Shown: positions 15,786 through 28,205 of the stretch, in pieces
Position numbering within the stretch: the first letter of the stretch is position 1
How the letters are laid out: each line of letters starts with the position of its first letter
Assembly (NCBI RefSeq): GCF_003268655.1
Contig: NZ_CP029642.1
Location: forward strand, 2,046,001-2,110,000
Direction: 5' to 3'
DNA from: Arthrobacter dokdonellae
GTDB lineage: Bacteria > Actinomycetota > Actinomycetes > Actinomycetales > Micrococcaceae
Length of the DNA stretch: 64,000 bases
Notes under the pieces: generated by a model
Database searches by the model: none
What the model saw: the letters and a program-made list of their open reading frames with translations, nothing else
Told to the model about the DNA's origin: nothing
Translations under genes and position numbers: made by a program

Positions 15786-16465
15786 GCCAGGTCGCAGCAC
15801 GCATGATCCCGTCGACAGTCGGCAGCAACGCGCGGGCCCTCTCCGCGGAGGAACTGCGCCCGTCAGGGCAGCCGGCCAGTGAAGTCAGGGCGCCACGGAC
15901 CCGGACGCCGCTGTCGCTGGTCGTTTCGTCTCCGCGGCGCAGCCGCACACCCCTGGTGGTGTCCCTGTTCCTGCTCATGGTCGGTGCCCTGGCCGCGGTG
16001 CTGGTGATGAGCGTGTCCGTCTCCGAAGGGCAGTACCAACTGGTGGACCTGAAGAACCAGCAGTCCGCGCTGGAAAAATCCAACCAGGCGCTGCAATTGA
16101 ACCTGTCCGCCCAGGAAGCACCGCAAAGCCTGGTGGCCCGGGCCGTCGGCATGGGCATGGTCCCGGCGGCGACGTCGGGCCAGATCGACGTCCGCACCAA
16201 GAAGGTGACGGGGGCCCCGCTGCCGGCCGCCGCCGACACGAAGCCGTTGTCCGTGCTTCCACCGGCCGACATCAACCAGCCGGTCCCGGCTGCCGCGGAC
16301 ACGGCCGCGCCACCGGCGGCCAAGACCACGACTGCCGCACAGGACGGCGGCGCCGCGGCCGCGGCAGCCAAGAAGAAGGCCGGCACCGCTGCGGCGGCTC
16401 CGGCGGCGGTGACACCTGATTTGAACGGCGGCACCATCCCGGCCCCGGCACAGAAGGCCAGCTAA
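15782..16465 (+). CDS. ftsL: FtsL-like septal membrane protein
   Basis: A 227-aa bitopic protein in the ftsL position. A 55-residue basic cytoplasmic head precedes one membrane span ([25 protein letters not shown], about 56-80) and a short coiled coil ([31 protein letters not shown]). A long Ala/Pro/Lys-rich tail follows, unusual next to compact FtsL proteins of about 120 residues. FtsL works with FtsQ/DivIC to activate FtsW and FtsI at the septum. It overlaps rsmH by ATGA and precedes ftsI by 61 nt. Sequence conservation is low in this family, so the name rests on topology and position. Confidence 0.8.
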   Translation: MSQVAARMIPSTVGSNARALSAEELRPSGQPASEVRAPRTRTPLSLVVSSPRRSRTPLVVSLFLLMVGALAAVLVMSVSVSEGQYQLVDLKNQQSALEKSNQALQLNLSAQEAPQSLVARAVGMGMVPAATSGQIDVRTKKVTGAPLPAAADTKPLSVLPPADINQPVPAAADTAAPPAAKTTTAAQDGGAAAAAAKKKAGTAAAAPAAVTPDLNGGTIPAPAQKAS

Positions 16466-16526
16466 GGTTTAGTAAAGCACCAGGCGGGCCCAAGGGACCG
16501 CGAAGGCTAGACGGCAAGGAAAAGCA

Positions 16527-18335
16527 GTGGCACAAGACTCCACCAAGGCGGCACGGGGCGCAAGTGCACACCAACTGAACAAGGTTGGCCGCGGCCGCAT
16601 GCGCATCGGCTTCATCGCCATGCTTGTATTCCTCCTGATCATTGCCGGCAAGCTCGTGATGATCCAGGGCCTGGACGTCGGGCAAATGGCGGAAGCAGCG
16701 CAGACCCAGCGCACAGTGAAGCAGGTCATGCCCGCCGTGCGCGGGAAGATCGTGGACGCCAACGGCAAGGTGCTTGCGGAAAGCATTCTGCGCTACGACA
16801 TCACCGTCAACCAGGTCAACAGCGCCCTGTACCCCGAGTACAAGCACTATGACCCAGCCACCCAAACCACCCAATCGTTCACCCGTGACGAGGGCCTCCA
16901 GCAACTGGCCGGCGTCCTTTCCCTGCCCGTGGACCAGGTCCGGAAGGCGGCCACCGGCACGAAGGTGTTCAACTACATCGTCCGGGACGTCAGCCCCGCG
17001 GTTGAAAGCAAGGTCGCGGCCCTGGGCGTGCCCGGCATCTATTCGCAGGCCCAGACCAAGCGCGTGTATCCCATGGGGTCGGTGGGGGGACCCATCGTCG
17101 GCTTCGTGGGCTCCGACGGGAACGGGCTGGCCGGCATCGAGCAGACCATGAACGCCAAGCTCACCGGCAAGGACGGCTCGCGCACCTACCAGGCCGGCAA
17201 AAACGGCATCATCATCCCGACGGCGCCCGTCGAAACCACGCCGGCGGTTGACGGGCAAACCGTCAAGCTGACCATCAACGAGGACATCCAGTACTACGCC
17301 CAGCAGGCAGCCCAGCAGCAAAAGAACCAATACAGCGCCGATTGGGCCAGCATCACCGTGCTGGACGTGAAGACGGGCAAGGTGATCGCCATTGCGGACA
17401 GCGATTCCTATGACCCCAACAACCCTGGCGCCTCCAAGACCGCCAACGTGGGGTCGCGGACTGTCAGTGACGTCGTGGAGCCGGGATCCACCGAAAAGAT
17501 CGTCACCACGACGGGCGTCATGGAAATGGGCCTCTTTAACCCGATGAGCCACTTCCTGGTACCGCCCTCGCTGACCATCGGCGGCCAGACCTTCGACGAC
17601 GCCTTTGTCCACGGTACTGAAAAGCGCACGCTGGCCGGCATCATTGCCGATTCGATGAACACCGGCACTGTCATGGCCGGTTCCAAAATGACCAAGCAGC
17701 AGCGCTACGACTGGCTGCACAAGTTTGGCGTTGGCCAGAAGACCGGAATCGACCTGCCGGGCGAGAGCCCAGGAATCCTGGTCCCGTGGCAGCAGTGGGA
17801 CGGCCGCCAGGAGTACACGGTGCTGTTCGGCCAGGGCGTGGCCCAGACGCCCTTGCAGTCCGCCTATATCTACCAGACGGTGGCCAACGACGGCCTGCGG
17901 CTCAAGCCCCAGATCATCGACTCCACCACGTCCGCCGACGGCACTGTGGCGACCGTCAAGCAGGCTCCGGGCATCAGGGTCATGACACCCAAAACCGCGG
18001 CGGAAGACCGGGTCATGCTGGAGGGGGTGGCCACCATGTCCCACTACAACGCCATCCACATCCCGGGCTACCGGGTGGGCGGCAAGACCGGAACGTCCGA
18101 GGCGCCGGCGGCGAACGGTGTCGGCTTTGACGGGTACACGTCGTCGTTCATTGGCATGGCACCCATGGAGGATCCGCGGTACGTGGTGGCAATCACCGTC
18201 CAGCGGCCCAAGGGCAGCATCTACGGCGTGACGCAGGGGGCTACATTTAACCAGGTGATGGGACAGGTCCTGCACACCTACAACGTGCCGCCGTCCACCA
18301 CACCACCCGCCATGCCGCCGAAGTTCTACAAATAA
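16527..18335 (+). CDS. ftsI: Septal transpeptidase FtsI (PBP3 class)
   Basis: A 602-aa class B penicillin-binding protein that cross-links septal peptidoglycan. A single N-terminal membrane anchor (IGFIAMLVFLLIIAGKLVMI) is followed by a dimerisation domain and the transpeptidase. Active-site motifs are STEK (321-324, nucleophile Ser321), SMN (376-378) and KTG (520-522, in GGKTGTSEA). The start is GTG at 16527 with AAGGAAA upstream. There is no PASTA domain. The stop overlaps the ATG of murE in TAATG, so the two are translationally coupled. Confidence 0.95.
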   Translation: MAQDSTKAARGASAHQLNKVGRGRMRIGFIAMLVFLLIIAGKLVMIQGLDVGQMAEAAQTQRTVKQVMPAVRGKIVDANGKVLAESILRYDITVNQVNSALYPEYKHYDPATQTTQSFTRDEGLQQLAGVLSLPVDQVRKAATGTKVFNYIVRDVSPAVESKVAALGVPGIYSQAQTKRVYPMGSVGGPIVGFVGSDGNGLAGIEQTMNAKLTGKDGSRTYQAGKNGIIIPTAPVETTPAVDGQTVKLTINEDIQYYAQQAAQQQKNQYSADWASITVLDVKTGKVIAIADSDSYDPNNPGASKTANVGSRTVSDVVEPGSTEKIVTTTGVMEMGLFNPMSHFLVPPSLTIGGQTFDDAFVHGTEKRTLAGIIADSMNTGTVMAGSKMTKQQRYDWLHKFGVGQKTGIDLPGESPGILVPWQQWDGRQEYTVLFGQGVAQTPLQSAYIYQTVANDGLRLKPQIIDSTTSADGTVATVKQAPGIRVMTPKTAAEDRVMLEGVATMSHYNAIHIPGYRVGGKTGTSEAPAANGVGFDGYTSSFIGMAPMEDPRYVVAITVQRPKGSIYGVTQGATFNQVMGQVLHTYNVPPSTTPPAMPPKFYK

Positions 18336-20038
18336 TGCCGGCAGGCAGCCCCGACAGGAAAGACAAGGATTTGGTGGAAAAGCAAGCAGCACCGGTGCGT
18401 CCGGTGCGTCATGGCGCCGTGGCGCTTGGGAAAATTGCGGCGGTCGCCGGGGCCGACCCCGGGACCGGCGCGCAGCCTGCCGTCACCGGTGCCAGCCTTG
18501 ACTCCCGCAGCGTCCTGCCCGGGGACCTTTACATCGCCCTGCCCGGGGCGCACACCCATGGCGCCGCGTTTGCCGCCGCCGCCGTGTCCTCCGGAGCGGT
18601 TGCCGTGTTGACGGACGACGCCGGCGCGCGCCAGGTGGGCTCCTCCCTCCCGGTCCCCGTGCTCACCTGCGCCGACCCCCGCGCCGCCACGGGAGCCGTG
18701 GCGGCCCTCATTTACGGCACCGGGAACAGGGGCGCGGCAGCCATGCCGCTGTTTGCCGTGACAGGAACCAACGGAAAGACCACCACCACGTATTTCCTCA
18801 ACTCGCTGCTGCGCGCCCTCGGGAACAGAACCGGCCTGATCGGGACCATTGAAATCCTTGCCGGCGACGATCCCATCCCGAGCAAGCTGACCACACCCGA
18901 GTCCACTGAGGTCCACGCCCTGTTGGCCGTCATGGCAGAGCGCGGGCTGGGAGCGGCCTCCATGGAAGTGTCCTCCCATGCGCTGGCATTTGGCCGCGTG
19001 GACTCGGTGGTCTTTGACGTGGCCGGCTTCACCAACCTGACCCAGGACCACCTGGACCTGCACGGCGGCATGGAAGGCTACTTCGCCACCAAGGCCCAAC
19101 TGTTCACGCCGGCGCGTGCCCGGCGCGCGGTTGTCACCGTGGACGACGAGTGGGGCCGGCGCCTGGCAGCCGAGTCGACCATCCCGGTGCGGACACTCGC
19201 CACGACGGCCGCCGGGACCCCGGCGGCCGGCACCGCGGCGGACTGGCGGGTCTCCGGTGTGAGACGGGACGGCATCGGCTCCCGCTTTCAGCTGCACGGC
19301 CCGCACGGCACCGCGCTTTCGGTCCGCACGGGCCTGCCGGGGGACTTCAACGTTTCCAACGCGGCGCTGGCGCTCGTGATGGTGGCCGAGCAGCTCCTCG
19401 CTTCCGCCGAAGCCGACGGTGAGGTCGGCCCGGAAGTCACGCCGTCGGCCATGCGGCGCCTCGAGACGACACTCCAGGCCGCCCTGGACGCGCACGATCC
19501 CTTCACGGTCGACGTGCCCGGGCGCATGCAGCTCGTGGGCACCCGGCCGGTGGCCGTGGTGGACTTCGCCCACAACCCGGACGCCCTGGCGCGGGCCCTG
19601 GCCGCCATCCGTTCCCCGGAAACAGGCTCGCGGGTCATTGTGGTGTTCGGCGCCACGGGGGAGCGCGACGCCACCAAGCGCCCCATCATGGGTGCCGTCG
19701 CCGTGGATGGCGCCGATGTGGTAATCATCACCGACGACGACCCCCACGACGAAGACGCCGCGGCCATTCGGGCCGAGGTGCTTCAGGGTGCCGCGGCCGC
19801 CAATGAGGCCCGCACGCCGGCCCGGACCATTGAACAGTTCGACCGGCGCGCCGACGCGATATTCCGCGCCGTGGAGCTCGCCGGCCCGGGGGACACCATC
19901 CTGGTGGCGGGCCGCGGCCACGAGGTCAACCAGGAAGTCAAGGGCGTCAACGTTGCCCTCGACGACAGGGTCGAACTTCGCTCCGCCCTGGCACATTTTG
20001 GATTCCCCGCCGCTACTGCCAGCAGGATAGAGTCGTAA
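18335..20038 (+). CDS. murE: UDP-MurNAc-tripeptide synthetase MurE
   Basis: A 567-aa Mur ligase that adds the third residue of the stem peptide to UDP-MurNAc-L-Ala-D-Glu using ATP. The P-loop TGTNGKTTTT is at about residues 144-153 and DFAHNPDALARAL is in the C-terminal domain. The residue-selecting loop reads DDDPHDE (about 467-473) rather than the DNPR typical of meso-diaminopimelate enzymes, which suggests L-lysine, as expected for Arthrobacter-type peptidoglycan. The ATG overlaps the ftsI stop. About 30 residues precede the recognisable start of the N-terminal domain. Confidence 0.94.
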   Translation: MPAGSPDRKDKDLVEKQAAPVRPVRHGAVALGKIAAVAGADPGTGAQPAVTGASLDSRSVLPGDLYIALPGAHTHGAAFAAAAVSSGAVAVLTDDAGARQVGSSLPVPVLTCADPRAATGAVAALIYGTGNRGAAAMPLFAVTGTNGKTTTTYFLNSLLRALGNRTGLIGTIEILAGDDPIPSKLTTPESTEVHALLAVMAERGLGAASMEVSSHALAFGRVDSVVFDVAGFTNLTQDHLDLHGGMEGYFATKAQLFTPARARRAVVTVDDEWGRRLAAESTIPVRTLATTAAGTPAAGTAADWRVSGVRRDGIGSRFQLHGPHGTALSVRTGLPGDFNVSNAALALVMVAEQLLASAEADGEVGPEVTPSAMRRLETTLQAALDAHDPFTVDVPGRMQLVGTRPVAVVDFAHNPDALARALAAIRSPETGSRVIVVFGATGERDATKRPIMGAVAVDGADVVIITDDDPHDEDAAAIRAEVLQGAAAANEARTPARTIEQFDRRADAIFRAVELAGPGDTILVAGRGHEVNQEVKGVNVALDDRVELRSALAHFGFPAATASRIES

Positions 20039-20044
20039 ACCGAC

Positions 20045-21588
<1,544 letters not shown>

Positions 21589-21592
<4 letters not shown>

Positions 21593-22701
21593 TTGCATTG
21601 CTCATCGGCACCGGCCTGGCCCTGGCGTTCGCCATGGTTGGTACCCCGCTTTTCATTCGCCTCCTGGTGAAAAAGGGCTATGGGCAGATCGTCCGCGACG
21701 ACGGCCCCACCACCCATCAGATCAAGCGCGGCACGCCCACAATGGGCGGCACGGTGGTGGTCGGCTCCGTGGTGGGCGCCTATTTCCTCACGCATCTGAT
21801 CCTCTGGCTTCTTAACCCCGATTCCCCCGGCCCTACAGCTTCCGGGCTGCTGATGCTCTTCCTGATGGTGGGGCAGGGCCTGGTGGGGTTCCTGGATGAC
21901 TTCCTGAAAATTTCCAACCAGCGCAGCATGGGCCTGGACGCCAAAGGCAAGCTGGCCGGGCAGGGCGTCGTGGGCATTGCCTTCGCAGTCATGGCGCTCG
22001 GCTTTCCGGACGGCAGCGGCCGGACCCCCGCGAGCACCTTCATCTCCTTTGCCCGTGACATTCCCACCCTGAACCTGGCCTTCGCCGGGGCCGCGCTGGG
22101 CGTGGTCCTCTTCGTCATCTGGTCCAACCTGATCATTGCCGGCACCACCAACGGCGTGAATCTCACCGACGGCCTGGACGGCCTCGCCACCGGCGCCGCC
22201 ATCCTGGTGTTTGGGGCCTACACGCTCATCGGCCTGTGGCAGAGCAGCCAGGGCTGCGGCTCACGCAAGATTCCTTCGGAAACCGTCTGTTACGAGGTCC
22301 GCGACCCTCTGGACCTGTCCTTGATCGCCGTCATCATGTTTGCCGCGTTGATCGGCTTCCTGTGGTGGAACACCTCGCCGGCAAAGATCTTCATGGGCGA
22401 CACCGGTTCGCTGGCGATCGGCGGTGCCATCGCCGGTTTCGCCATCCTTTCGCGCACCGAAATCCTCCTCTTCATCATTGGCGGACTGTTCGTGCTGATC
22501 ACCTTTTCCGTCATCATCCAGGTCGGCTTCTTCAAGCTCTCCAAGGGCAGGCGAGTGTTCCGGATGGCGCCGCTGCAGCACCACTTTGAGCTCAAGGGCT
22601 GGGCCGAGGTGACGGTGGTGGTGCGGTTCTGGATCCTCGCCGGCCTCATGGTGGCCGTGGGCCTGGGTGCCTTTTACGCTGAATGGATAGTTCGACTGTG
22701 A
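21589..22701 (+). CDS. mraY: Phospho-MurNAc-pentapeptide translocase MraY
   Basis: A 370-aa polytopic membrane enzyme that transfers phospho-MurNAc-pentapeptide onto undecaprenyl phosphate, giving lipid I. Diagnostic segments are DDGPTTHQIKRGTPTMGG, GFLDDFLKI (catalytic Asp pair), NLTDGLDGLATG and MGDTGSLAIGGAIAGFAI, and the C-terminal MAPLQHHFELKGW. About ten membrane spans are visible. It overlaps murF by 4 nt and murD by up to 19 nt. Confidence 0.96.
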
Positions 22702-24266
22702 CAAACACTGCTTCAGGCCCCGTCGCCAACGATGCGGGCCGCCTGGCCGCACTGACCAGCTGGGACGCCGACTGGTCCGGCTTGCGCGTGGTGGTGACCG
22801 GCATTTCGAAGACCGGCTTTTCCGCCGCCGATACCCTGGCCGAGCTCGGCGCGCGCGTGGTCGTGGTGGCGGCCTCGGACGACGACGAGTCCCGCCGCGC
22901 CGCCGAGACCCTGAAGATCGTGGGGGTCCAGGAAGTCATCCTGGGCCAGCCAGCCTCCACGCTCCTGCCCCTGGTGGGCGGGGAGCCGGCCGAGCTGGTG
23001 ATCACCAGCCCCGGCTACAAGCCCACCCACCCGCTGCTGGCCGCCGCGGCCCAGGCTGGAATCCCGATCTGGGGCGACGTCGAGCTGGCCTGGCGCGTGC
23101 GCACCCGCGAGGGCCGCAGGACGGCGGAATGGATCACCATCACCGGCACCAACGGCAAGACCACCACCACCTCCATGGTGGAGCTCATGCTCCAGGCCGC
23201 CGGCCTGCGCGCCATTGCGGCCGGCAACATCGGCACGCCCATCCTCGATGCCGTGCGTGATCCGGAAGGCTATGACGCGCTGGCCGTGGAACTCTCCAGC
23301 TTCCAGCTGCACTGGACCCAATCCCTGGAACCGGTGGCCAGCGTGTGCCTGAACCTAGCCGAGGACCATGTTGACTGGCACGGCAGCTTCGAGGCGTACG
23401 CGGCAGACAAGGCCAAGGTCTACGCCAACACCAAGGTCGCCTGCGTCTACAATGCCGAGCAGATTGAGACCGAACACATGGTTGAGGAGGCTGAGGTCCG
23501 CGCAGGCTGCCGGGCGGTCGGCTTCACCACGGGCATGCCGGCCATCAGCATGGTTGGAGTGGTCGAGGGGCTGATCGTGGACCGCGCGTTCATCGCCGAA
23601 CGCAAGGACTCCGCCGTCGAGCTCGCCCAGGTCAGCGACCTGGCGGACCTGGTGCCCCGGCACCTGGTGGCCAACGCGGCGGCCGCCGCGGCCCTGGCAA
23701 GGGCCTACGGACTCACGCCGGAGAACGTGCGCGACGGCCTGGTGGCCTATGAGGCGGGCGAGCACCGCATCCAGCCTGTGGCCAAGGCCGACGGCGTGCT
23801 GTGGGTCAACGACTCCAAGGCCACCAACCCGCATGCGGCCTCCGCCTCACTTTCCGCCTTTCAGCCTGTCATCTGGATTGCCGGGGGGCTGTCCAAGGGG
23901 GTCGAGTACGACGAGCTTGTCGCCGCCCATGCCGGCCGCCTGAAGGCTGTGGTCCTGATCGGGGAGGACAGCAGCGCGCTGGCCGGCGCATTGGCCCGAC
24001 ACGCCCCGGATGTGCCGGTCATTGAGCCCGGCAGGGCCCAAACTGGCAAGGAAGGGATGGTGGAAACACCCATCTTTGGCGACGCCGTCATGGCGCAGGC
24101 TGTTGCCGCCGCCGCCGGACTGGCCGCGGACGGAGACACCGTGCTCATGGCTCCGGCGTCCGCCTCCATGGACCAGTTTTCTTCCTACGCCCACCGCGGC
24201 CAGGCGTTCATCGACGCCGTCCGTGAGCTGCTGGAACAACGGGCGAGGGCCAACAAGGAGTCATAA
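22683..24266 (+). CDS. murD: UDP-MurNAc-L-alanine:D-glutamate ligase MurD
   Basis: A 527-aa Mur ligase that adds D-glutamate to UDP-MurNAc-L-Ala. VVVTGISKTGFSAADTLAELGARV forms the N-terminal Rossmann-like part. The P-loop ITGTNGKTTTTS is at about 154-165, NLAEDHVDWHG follows, and WVNDSKATNPHAA lies in the C-terminal domain. Two starts are possible: ATG at 22683 (used here) or GTG at 22698, which would give a GTGA overlap with the mraY stop like other junctions in this operon. Its stop overlaps the ftsW ATG in TAATG. Confidence 0.94.
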   Translation: MDSSTVTNTASGPVANDAGRLAALTSWDADWSGLRVVVTGISKTGFSAADTLAELGARVVVVAASDDDESRRAAETLKIVGVQEVILGQPASTLLPLVGGEPAELVITSPGYKPTHPLLAAAAQAGIPIWGDVELAWRVRTREGRRTAEWITITGTNGKTTTTSMVELMLQAAGLRAIAAGNIGTPILDAVRDPEGYDALAVELSSFQLHWTQSLEPVASVCLNLAEDHVDWHGSFEAYAADKAKVYANTKVACVYNAEQIETEHMVEEAEVRAGCRAVGFTTGMPAISMVGVVEGLIVDRAFIAERKDSAVELAQVSDLADLVPRHLVANAAAAAALARAYGLTPENVRDGLVAYEAGEHRIQPVAKADGVLWVNDSKATNPHAASASLSAFQPVIWIAGGLSKGVEYDELVAAHAGRLKAVVLIGEDSSALAGALARHAPDVPVIEPGRAQTGKEGMVETPIFGDAVMAQAVAAAAGLAADGDTVLMAPASASMDQFSSYAHRGQAFIDAVRELLEQRARANKES

Positions 24267-25606
24267 TGGCCAGAACGCCGGCACAACCTGGGACCTCCGC
24301 AAGGGGTCATGCCCCCGAGAAGCTGAAGGCCGCCGAGGGCCGCGACGCGGCAAGCTCCGCCGAGGTGCGAACGACAGCCGAGGCGCGAAAGACGGCTGCC
24401 ACTGCGGGCACCGCAGAAACCCCCGCCCGCCGGGGCCCCCTGCACACGCTGCGGGACCGCCTGAATGACGTGGCCGGTCGCCCCAGCGCGCCCTACTACT
24501 GGATCATCGGCACCACGGTGGCGCTGACCTGCATCGGCCTGATGACGGTGCTCTCGGCCTCCGCCGCCGAATCCATCTCCGCGGGCGAGGACCCGTACTC
24601 GCTCTTCGTCAAGGAGAGCATCTTTGCCGTAGCCGGCATGCTGCTGATGATGGTCCTTTCCTTCGTTCCGCCGCCGGGCCTGAAAAAAATCGCCTGGCCG
24701 GTCCTGGGCCTGGCCGTCGTGCTGCTCCTGGCCGTCTTCACCCCGCTGGGCAAGACGGTGGGCGGAAACAGGAACTGGATCAACCTGGGTGACACGCTGA
24801 GCTTCCAGCCCTCCGAGGCCGCCAAGCTGGCCCTGGCCCTGTGGATGGGCATGGTCCTGGCCCGCAAGGGTGACCTGGTCCGGGAGTGGCGCCACACCGT
24901 GATGCCCGTGGTTCCCGCCGGAATTGTCGTGGTGGGCCTGATCCTGGGCGGGCACGACCTCGGCACCGCCGTGATCACCATGTCCATCATCGGCGCCGGC
25001 CTCTACTTTGGCGGCGGCAGCAAGCGTGTGCTGCTGGCGGCCCTCGGGCTCGGCGTCGGGGTGGCCGCGCTGATGGCCGTGTTCAGCGGCAACAGGACCG
25101 CCCGGCTTTCGGGCTTCTTCGGCAACTGCGACAACGGCCAGGGCCTGTGTGACCAGGCCCAGAACGGGCTCTACGCCCTGGCCTCCGGACGATGGTTTGG
25201 CGTGGGCCTGGGGCAGAGCCGGCAAAAGTGGAGCTGGATCCCGGAGGCCCACAACGACTTCATCTTCGCCATCCTGGGGGAGGAACTGGGCCTGATCGGC
25301 ACGCTGGCCATCATCGTCCTCTACGCCATCTTGGCCTTCGCCATCTTCCGGGTCATCATGAAGCGCAACGACACCTTCGCCCGCGTGGTCTGCGGATCCG
25401 TGCTGGCCTGGATCATCGGCCAGGCCTTTGTGAACATCGCCATGGTGGCCGGCCTCCTTCCCGTGATCGGCGTGCCGCTGCCCCTGATTTCCTACGGCGG
25501 CAGCGCGCTGGTGATGACGCTCGCCGCCCTGGGGGTTGTCCTCTCCTTTGCCCGCTCCGCCCCGCAACCCCGCGCCGCCGCAGAAGGCGCCCTGAAAGAA
25601 CCATGA
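24266..25606 (+). CDS. ftsW: Septal peptidoglycan polymerase FtsW
   Basis: A 446-aa SEDS-family glycosyltransferase that polymerises lipid II at the septum together with FtsI. An Ala/Arg-rich cytoplasmic head of about 65 residues precedes around ten membrane segments. Family signatures include [63 protein letters not shown] and [15 protein letters not shown] Cys pair ([18 protein letters not shown]) sits in the large extracellular loop. It is coupled to murD (TAATG) and murG (ATGA). Confidence 0.95.
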   Translation: MARTPAQPGTSARGHAPEKLKAAEGRDAASSAEVRTTAEARKTAATAGTAETPARRGPLHTLRDRLNDVAGRPSAPYYWIIGTTVALTCIGLMTVLSASAAESISAGEDPYSLFVKESIFAVAGMLLMMVLSFVPPPGLKKIAWPVLGLAVVLLLAVFTPLGKTVGGNRNWINLGDTLSFQPSEAAKLALALWMGMVLARKGDLVREWRHTVMPVVPAGIVVVGLILGGHDLGTAVITMSIIGAGLYFGGGSKRVLLAALGLGVGVAALMAVFSGNRTARLSGFFGNCDNGQGLCDQAQNGLYALASGRWFGVGLGQSRQKWSWIPEAHNDFIFAILGEELGLIGTLAIIVLYAILAFAIFRVIMKRNDTFARVVCGSVLAWIIGQAFVNIAMVAGLLPVIGVPLPLISYGGSALVMTLAALGVVLSFARSAPQPRAAAEGALKEP

Positions 25607-26712
25607 CAGCAACGTACCCCTCCGCTCTTTCCGTGGTCCTGGCCGGCGGCGGTTCCGCAGGTCATGTCAGCCCGCTGCTGGCCATCGCCGCCGCCGTCCG
25701 CGACCGCGTGCCCGGCGCCGCGATCCTGGCCGTGGGCACCGCCGACGGCCTCGAGGCCCGGCTGGTCCCCGCAGCCGGCCACGAGCTGGCCGTCATCGAC
25801 CGGATCCCCATGCCGCGCAGGCCCTCCCCGGACCTCCTGAAACTCCCGGGGCGCATGCGCCGGGCCGTCGCCCGGTCCAAGGAGATCCTGCGCACCGCCG
25901 ACGCCGACGTCTTGGTCGGGGTGGGCGGCTACGTGTGCACGCCGATGTATCTGGCGGCGAGGTCACTCGGCGTGCCAATCGTCATCCACGAGGCCAACAC
26001 CAAGGCCGGGCTCGCCAACAAGGTGGGGGCCCGCTACACCACACGCGTCGGGACCGCCTTTGCCGCCACACGGATCCGCAATGGCAGCGTGGTGGGCATG
26101 CCCATGCGCTCCGCGGTGGCGGGCCTGGACCGCGCGGCCGCGCAGGCGCCGGCCCGTGCCCGGCTGGGCCTGGAGCCCGAGCTGCCCACGGTGGTTGTCA
26201 CCGGCGGCTCGCTCGGCGCGCTGCGCCTGAACCAGGCAGTGGCCGGGGCCGCCCCGGCACTGGGTGCCGCCGGCATCCAGGTGCTGCACATCACCGGCAA
26301 CGGCAAGCAGGTCTCCGGGAACGACGGCGGCCCGCTCACCGCGCCGCTGTACCGCCAGGTGGAGTATGTGGACGCCATGGAGGACGCCTACGCCGCGGCC
26401 GACGTCCTGCTGTGCCGCTCCGGTGCCGGGACGGTGTCCGAGGTCGCCGCCGTCGGGCTTCCCGCAGTCTTTGTGCCGCTGCCGGTGGGCAACGGCGAAC
26501 AGGCGCGCAACGCGGCGGAACTGGTGGCGGCCGACGCCGCCCTGCTGGTGCCGGATTCCCAGTTTGATGCGGCCTGGATTGAAAACAACGTCATCCCGCT
26601 GTGCCGGGACTCCGACCGGCTGGCCGCGATGGCAGCGCGCGCGGCCGGGCTCGGGATCCGCGACGCGGCGGGCCGCATGGCGGACATGGTCCTTGAGGCG
26701 GCAGGAAAGTGA
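25603..26712 (+). CDS. murG: Lipid II synthase MurG (GlcNAc transferase)
   Basis: A 369-aa peripheral membrane GT28-family enzyme that adds GlcNAc to lipid [20 protein letters not shown] (GGGSAGH at 15-21) is the lipid/diphosphate-binding loop; [15 protein letters not shown] and [14 protein letters not shown] follow. The UDP-GlcNAc site includes [17 protein letters not shown] and [25 protein letters not shown] placed the start at the ATG at 25603, overlapping the ftsW stop; the frame is open further upstream inside ftsW, but that part is not MurG-like. Its stop overlaps the GTG of murC. Confidence 0.95.
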   Translation: MTATYPSALSVVLAGGGSAGHVSPLLAIAAAVRDRVPGAAILAVGTADGLEARLVPAAGHELAVIDRIPMPRRPSPDLLKLPGRMRRAVARSKEILRTADADVLVGVGGYVCTPMYLAARSLGVPIVIHEANTKAGLANKVGARYTTRVGTAFAATRIRNGSVVGMPMRSAVAGLDRAAAQAPARARLGLEPELPTVVVTGGSLGALRLNQAVAGAAPALGAAGIQVLHITGNGKQVSGNDGGPLTAPLYRQVEYVDAMEDAYAAADVLLCRSGAGTVSEVAAVGLPAVFVPLPVGNGEQARNAAELVAADAALLVPDSQFDAAWIENNVIPLCRDSDRLAAMAARAAGLGIRDAAGRMADMVLEAAGK

Positions 26713-28205
26713 GCGGCAAAATGGCGGCAAACAGCGGAGCGCAGGGGGGGCCCTACACGGCGCCGTCCCTGAACGAGCTGGGCCGCGTCCACTTCATCGG
26801 CATGGGCGGGGCCGGGATGTCCGCCATTGCGCGCATCATGCTCGGGCAGGGCGTGCCGGTGAGCGGCTCGGACGCCAAGGCCTCCGCCGGCCTCATGGAA
26901 CTGTCGGCGCTCGGTGCAGTGGTGCACCTGGGCCATGACCGGGCCAACGTTGCCGCCGTGGACACCGTGGTGGTTTCCACTGCCATCCGCGACGACAATC
27001 CCGAACTGCTGGCCGCGACGGACTGGGGACTGCGCGTGCTGCACCGCTCCCAGGCGCTGGCCGCGGCCATGGCGGGGGACCGCGTGGTGGCCGTGGCCGG
27101 CACGCACGGCAAGACGACCACCACGTCGATGATCACCGTCATGCTCCGCGGTGCGGGCGTGGACGCGTCCTTTGCCGTGGGCGGGACCGTGCAGGGGCTG
27201 GGCGTCAACGCCGCACACGGCACCGCGGATGTCTTTGTTGCCGAGGCGGACGAATCGGATGCCTCCTTCCTGAACTACCGGCCCCGCATCGCCGTGGTCA
27301 CCAACCTGGAGGCGGACCACCTGGACCACTACGGCACGCCGGAGGCGGTCTTTGCAGCCTTTGAAGCGTTCACCGCACTGCTGCCGGAGGACGGCGTGCT
27401 GGTGGCCTGTGCGGACGACGCCGGATCGGCCCGCCTCGCCCGGCTGGCCGCGGAGTCGGGCACGCGCACCGTCACCTACGGTTTTTCCGCCTCCGCCGAC
27501 CTCCGCGTCGCGGCCGGCTCCGGCCACGGACTGGACACGGACACCACGCTGGCCGTCCCGGCAACCCTGCTCGGGGACGGTGCAGCCGGCCTGTCCGTGC
27601 CCCTGCACCTTCAGGTGCCGGGTGCGCACAACATCAGCAACGCGGCCGCTGCGGTTGCCGTGGCCCTGGCCCTGGGCGTCGACGTCCATGACGCCACGGC
27701 GGCCCTTGCCACGTTCAGCGGTGCCGCACGCCGGTTCGAAGCCAAGGGGGAGGGCCGCGGCGTGCGGGTCTTTGACGACTATGCCCACCACCCCACGGAG
27801 GTCACGGCGGCGCTGACGGCGGCACGTACCGTGGCCGCCGGCCACAAGGTGCACGTGCTCTTCCAGCCCCACCTGTTTTCCCGCACCCAGGCGTTCGCCG
27901 CCGAGTTTGCCCGCGCGCTGGACCTGGCCGACACCGTGGCCGTGCTGGACATCTACCCCGCCCGCGAGGACCCGATCCCGGGCGTCACGAGTCGGCTGGT
28001 CACCGATGCCCTGTCGGTCCCGCCGGGTTACGCTCCGGACCCGGCGGCCGCCGTGGCGGCGCTGGCCGACGCCGCGCAGGCGGGCGACATCATCCTCACC
28101 GTCGGCGCCGGCGACGTGACCGGCTACGGCCCGGCCCTGGTCGCGGCCCTCAACGCGCCGTCCGGCAGTGAATCGGCCAGCACCCCGGGGGGTCCCCGTG
28201 GCTGA
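26709..28205 (+). CDS. murC: UDP-MurNAc:L-alanine ligase MurC
   Basis: A 498-aa Mur ligase that adds L-alanine to UDP-MurNAc, the first stem-peptide step. [19 protein letters not shown] is the N-terminal signature, the P-loop [11 protein letters not shown] is at 131-141, [14 protein letters not shown] and [11 protein letters not shown] follow, and [15 protein letters not shown] is in the C-terminal domain. The start is GTG at 26709 in a GTGA overlap with murG. The C-terminal tail ([19 protein letters not shown]) overlaps the start of ftsQ by 8 nt. Confidence 0.95.
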   Translation: MSGKMAANSGAQGGPYTAPSLNELGRVHFIGMGGAGMSAIARIMLGQGVPVSGSDAKASAGLMELSALGAVVHLGHDRANVAAVDTVVVSTAIRDDNPELLAATDWGLRVLHRSQALAAAMAGDRVVAVAGTHGKTTTTSMITVMLRGAGVDASFAVGGTVQGLGVNAAHGTADVFVAEADESDASFLNYRPRIAVVTNLEADHLDHYGTPEAVFAAFEAFTALLPEDGVLVACADDAGSARLARLAAESGTRTVTYGFSASADLRVAAGSGHGLDTDTTLAVPATLLGDGAAGLSVPLHLQVPGAHNISNAAAAVAVALALGVDVHDATAALATFSGAARRFEAKGEGRGVRVFDDYAHHPTEVTAALTAARTVAAGHKVHVLFQPHLFSRTQAFAAEFARALDLADTVAVLDIYPAREDPIPGVTSRLVTDALSVPPGYAPDPAAAVAALADAAQAGDIILTVGAGDVTGYGPALVAALNAPSGSESASTPGGPRG

